Notes under the pieces: generated by a model | What the model saw: the letters and a program-made list of their open reading frames with translations, nothing else | The model's database searches: none | What the model was told of the DNA's origin: nothing | Made by a program: the position numbers and the translations under genes | Assembly (NCBI GenBank): GCA_040753795.1 | Contig: JBFMDX010000019.1 | Span: forward strand, 1 to 64,000 | Direction of reading: 5' to 3' | Length of the DNA stretch: 64,000 nt | Source: Thermodesulfobacteriota bacterium | GTDB taxonomy: Bacteria > Desulfobacterota > Desulfobacteria > Desulfobacterales > Desulfosudaceae | Shown: positions 63,101 to 64,000 of the stretch, in pieces | Position numbering within the stretch: position 1 is the stretch's first letter | Layout of the letters: every line of letters begins with the position of its first letter

Positions 63101-63596
63101 GGTGGTGGCAGACAATACCGGCCGGTATTATTTCGGGGTCGTCATACCGGATGAAATTGTTCTGGACTACCTGGAGTGGATTGACGCCTCGACCGTGCCG
63201 GACATGACCAACCGGCCGGACGAGTTCCCCCTGGGGCTGGTGACGTTCCGGATCACAACGCTGTCCGCCGGCGACACGATCGAACTGACGATTTATTGTT
63301 CCGAGCCGATCCCGGAGGGCACGTTCTGGTACCGGCACGATCCGGTGAACGGCTGGGTTGATTATTCCGCCTATACCGTTATCAGCGACGACCGCATGTC
63401 GTTGACCCTGACCCTGCAGGACGGCGGTCCGGGTGATGACGACGGTATGGCCAACGGCGTGATTGAAGGTACTTACGGCCCGGCCTTGTTCAACGGGGAT
63501 GACGGAGGCGACGACGATGACGACGACGGCGGCGACAACAACCATCACGGTGGCGGAGGCGGCAGCTGTTTTATTTCAACGGCCGGGGGATGGTGA
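57168..63596 (+). CDS. Giant secreted InlB-type repeat protein
   Basis: The 2142-residue protein has a signal peptide (about 1-26, ending AQA). Three N-terminal repeats, each opening with ASGGFKPQGNR-like, lie about 275 residues apart (starting near 25, 303 and 577). The first two each include an Fn3-like domain (TEPTTQA...EYRLVVYEF). Nine InlB B-repeats of 81 residues follow (about 723-1447), each with TGYTFAGWNTAANGSGT. Then come four GQVFDQWTGDTA-type repeats, three YHFVQWSDG-type repeats, a folded domain resembling choice-of-anchor U, and an acidic Gly-rich tail ending GGGGGSCFISTAGGW. It is probably a surface adhesin. The CFIATA-type end seems truncated at the repeat junction. The gene is GC-rich with no frameshift. 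SD is weak (AAGGAAG). Confidence 0.85.
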   Translation: MKTHFFRWPVVSFFFLMVILSVPAQAATYDFASLGAASGGFKPQGNRFLVSETFTNDGTSMYYNDSVNSTVNGMIIKPDGTNLSSFDLGNMTISPYGGSYTVSITVNANLKAGGPVSQTVSNYSLTAATSLTTMGMNFSAFNDVTQLSINLTVASSQVWNINFDNITITDEQAPVVLGAEPTTQATNLKAASKGATQLNIYWQNGNGARRVVFAKQGNAGTPTVTDGAVYTANADFSAAADIGGGWKCVYRDTGRVLSITGLAANTEYRLVVYEFNGTGGGENYLTSTGTNIINHTTSPAGLDKKDFGGLGAASGGFKPQGSRYLVSDLFLNDVTSMYYNSTNASVSGIIIKPNNTSLLSFDLTDLEFSPYSADRTVTVTVTATLKSGGPVSQTINNFTMYQGIPYSLALMGMDFSAFIGVTQLSFSITTDSVNNINFSNITIANPDEYIAGTEPTTQASNLRVASCTTTGMDTYWTNGNGTKRIMFVKAGNSGTPTVTDGTVYTANADFSAAADIGGGWKCVYKGTERYVVLSGLTAGTEYRLAVYEFDGSGGGENYLTTTGTNIINHSTDPAGLVKYDFSALGAASGGFKPQGNRFLVSDLFTQDNTSMFYNSANPTMTGIVIKPDGTNLSSFDLKDMEFSPYNADRTISMTVTADLSVGGPVSQTISNFTMINGLSYSLALLGVNFSTFVGVTELRFDITVTGDKVYDLDFDNITISVGHTVTYDGNTNTGGAVPTDGNSYANGDTVTVLGNTGALVKTGYTFSGWNTAANGSGTAYAGGDTFAMGSSDITLYAQWTPIDYTVTYNGNTNTGGAVPTDGTTYHITDTVTVLGNTGSLVKTGYTFAGWNTAANGSGTSYSTGNVFAMGSSNVTLYAQWTENTYSVTYNGNSNTGGAVPTDATSYHNGDTATVLGNTGTLVRTGYTFAGWNTAANGSGTSYTGGDTFGIGLSNVTLYAQWTAVNYTVTYNGNTNTGGSVPTDGNTYHITDTVTVLGNTGTLVKTGYTFAGWNTAANGSGTGYSGGNTFAMGSSNVTLYAQWTENTYSVTYNGNGNTGGAVPTDATSYHNGDTATVLGNTGTLVRTGYTFAGWNTAANGSGTSYTGGDTFGIGLSDVTLYAQWTAVNYTVTYNGNTNTGGSVPTDGNTYHITDTVTVLGNTGSLVKTGYTFAGWNTAANGSGTGYAGGNTFAMGSSNVTLYAQWTQNPYSVTYNGNTNTGGTAPTDATVYHYGDTATVLGNTGALVKTGYTFAGWNTAANGSGTSYTGGDTFAIGLSDVTLYAQWTAVDYTVTYNGNTNTGGAAPTDGNIYHITDTVTVLGNTGALVKTGYTFAGWNTAANGSGTGYAGGNTFAMGSSNVVLYAQWTAIPYTVTYNGNTSSGGAVPVDGNTYHITDTVTVLGNTGPLVKTGYTFTGWNTAADGSGTGYAGGDTFAMGSSDVVLYAQWTINHYTLTVNSGVGDGVYPFQDVVTIAADVPPAGQVFDQWTGDTASVANIFQPNTTVTIPDADQTVTATFKDQGILIYALTVTSGSGSGNYLPGEEISLSADAPPAGQVFDQWTGDTAFIANINLPDTTFIMPAAAASVTATYKAQGAITYHLTVTSGTGSGDYLPGEVINLSADAPPAGQVFDQWTGDTASIANINLPDTTFIMPAAAASVTGTYKAQGAATYTLTVTDGTGSGNYLPGDIIAISATVPVGYTFERWTGQTAWVVDTAQADTTLTMPAADIAVDAVVNINTYTLAYAAGAHGALIGNTLQTVSYGSDGTAVTAVSFGGYHFLRWDDGNLLTTRTDVNVTADIAVTALFAVDTFTLEYTAGDHGTISGITPQTVSYGADGAAVTAMPDPGWHFVQWNDGSTDNPRADTGVAADIAVTALFAVNTYTLEYTAGANGSITGEAYQTVNRGEDGSNVTAVPDAGYHFVQWSDGVTAPGRTDTNVAGDIAVTAQFAADGIINPDIPADLDLDGNGIPDRVQVNIRVVADNTGRYYFGVVIPDEIVLDYLEWIDASTVPDMTNRPDEFPLGLVTFRITTLSAGDTIELTIYCSEPIPEGTFWYRHDPVNGWVDYSAYTVISDDRMSLTLTLQDGGPGDDDGMANGVIEGTYGPALFNGDDGGDDDDDDGGDNNHHGGGGGSCFISTAGGW
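59335..61510 (+). repeat. Nine 243-bp InlB repeats, 486-bp dimeric units
   Basis: Units are 243 bp. Units 3, 5 and 7 share DATSYHNGDTATV-like and TFGIGLSDVTL-like variants; units 4, 6 and 8 share DGNTYHITDTVTV and TFAMGSSNVTL. The array therefore expanded by duplicating pairs (486 bp); units 3-4 and 5-6 are nearly identical in DNA. Confidence 0.85.
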
Positions 63597-64000
63597 TCAA
63601 CCGCAATTTTAAAACCGCCGGGATGATCTTCTGATAGAGCGTCGGGAAGAGTCGCTGGGTGACATCCATGGCATAGGCGTCTGGGCCGATCAGGATGCGG
63701 GCGCGGCCTGACTTGATGCCCTTGACGATGACCGCCGCGGCCTTTTCAGGCGTTGTCAGGGCCAGGCGCTCAAACAGTTTTGTAAAAGCCTCCTTGTCTT
63801 CCAGGGGGCCATAAGACTGCTGGAACCGGGCGCTGCGGGCGATGTTGGTTTTGATGCCGCCGGGATAAACGCAGGAAACGCCGACGCCCGTTCCCGCCAG
63901 TTCCTGGGCCAGGGACTCGGACAACCCCCGGACGGCGAACTTGCTGCAGTTGTAGGCGGCCTGGGTGGGGATGCCCCAGAGCCCGAAGACGCTGGAGATG
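63571..64000 (-). CDS. Short-chain dehydrogenase/reductase, 5' end off window
   Basis: The visible C-terminal 142 residues contain the SDR active-site motif YNCSK (YxxxK, encoded at about 63935-63950), followed by AVRGLSESLAQELAGTGVGV and CVYPGGIKTNIA (PG motif). They end in a tail typical of longer classical SDRs (LFPTLYQKIIPAVLK). It reduces or oxidises an unknown alcohol or ketone with NAD(P)H. Its last 26 bp overlap the convergent repeat-protein gene. A 71-bp piece of its 3' end is copied at 56957-57027. Confidence 0.88.
   Translation of the reverse strand, partial: ISSVFGLWGIPTQAAYNCSKFAVRGLSESLAQELAGTGVGVSCVYPGGIKTNIARSARFQQSYGPLEDKEAFTKLFERLALTTPEKAAAVIVKGIKSGRARILIGPDAYAMDVTQRLFPTLYQKIIPAVLKLRLITIPRPLK
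63611..63681. repeat. 71-bp direct repeat copy B (inside SDR gene)
   Basis: This is the intact partner of copy A (56957-57027), with 69 of 71 bases identical and the same orientation. The repeats begin about 140 bp before and 15 bp after the giant gene, so they mark the ends of an inserted or duplicated segment of about 6.65 kb. Confidence 0.88.

Overview
The window looks like one contiguous stretch of a moderately GC-rich (visibly well above 50% GC) bacterial chromosome, most likely a sulfate-reducer-type deltaproteobacterium (Desulfobacterota, Desulfobacterales-like). This placement is inferred from content: a selenium-trait operon (YedE, TusA/YedF-like, DUF3343, LysR), an archaeal-type ADH synthase, DUF169 with QueG/reductive-dehalogenase-like Fe-S proteins, paired MaoC half-dehydratases, DUF1302 with an RND exporter, and a large SRP RNA with an Alu domain. 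No rRNA, tRNA, CRISPR array, insertion sequence or phage gene was recognised.

Layout. 1-2900 is accessory: a partial gene, an AT-rich small membrane-protein gene bracketed by integron attC-like half sites, a MipA/OmpV-type protein, an AAA/DUF4143 ATPase with a near-leaderless promoter, and a gene-end remnant. 2900-12100 is mainly metabolic and envelope genes on the minus strand: cstA, Nudix, class II aldolase, DUF4124, ATP-grasp, DUF3124. A K+ channel (+) follows, then a translationally coupled trio of an RHH/zinc-ribbon regulator, a second zinc-ribbon protein and an ABC1/UbiB kinase. 12200-17450 holds a phosphate-type porin and the selenium operon with its divergent LysR gene. 17490-20690 has an ABC-F ATPase and an LbtU-type porin. 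20690-25800 is a minus-strand run: ADH synthase, two MaoC-fold proteins, methyltransferase, DUF99, hydrolase, RNase D, with three short-period tandem arrays between genes. 25920-30490 is a tight plus-strand operon: thrS, pyrR, moaB, acyl-CoA synthetase. 31300-36400 is housekeeping: zf-TFIIB protein, dnaK, grpE, SRP RNA, tilS.

36400-52800 is the most unusual region. A six-gene minus-strand operon encodes an RND/MMPL exporter, a GNAT-like protein, a GH3-family adenylate-forming amide synthetase, a second GNAT-like protein, an HHxxxDG acyltransferase (condensation/WS-DGAT-like) and a DUF1302-type outer-membrane barrel. It is divergent from a 1735-residue pseudokinase/ATPase/GAF/histidine-kinase protein with a LuxR-type response regulator. 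I infer a carrier-protein-free pathway that makes and exports an acylated amide or ester, controlled by this two-component system.

52900-57000 is a TetR-controlled operon of two QueG/RdhA-like Fe-S proteins flanking a DUF169 protein, with a perfect 18-bp palindromic operator. 57170-63600 is a 2142-residue secreted repeat protein (nine InlB-type repeats in dimeric higher-order units). It is flanked by a 71-bp direct repeat that duplicates the 3' end of the neighbouring SDR gene, which runs off the right edge.
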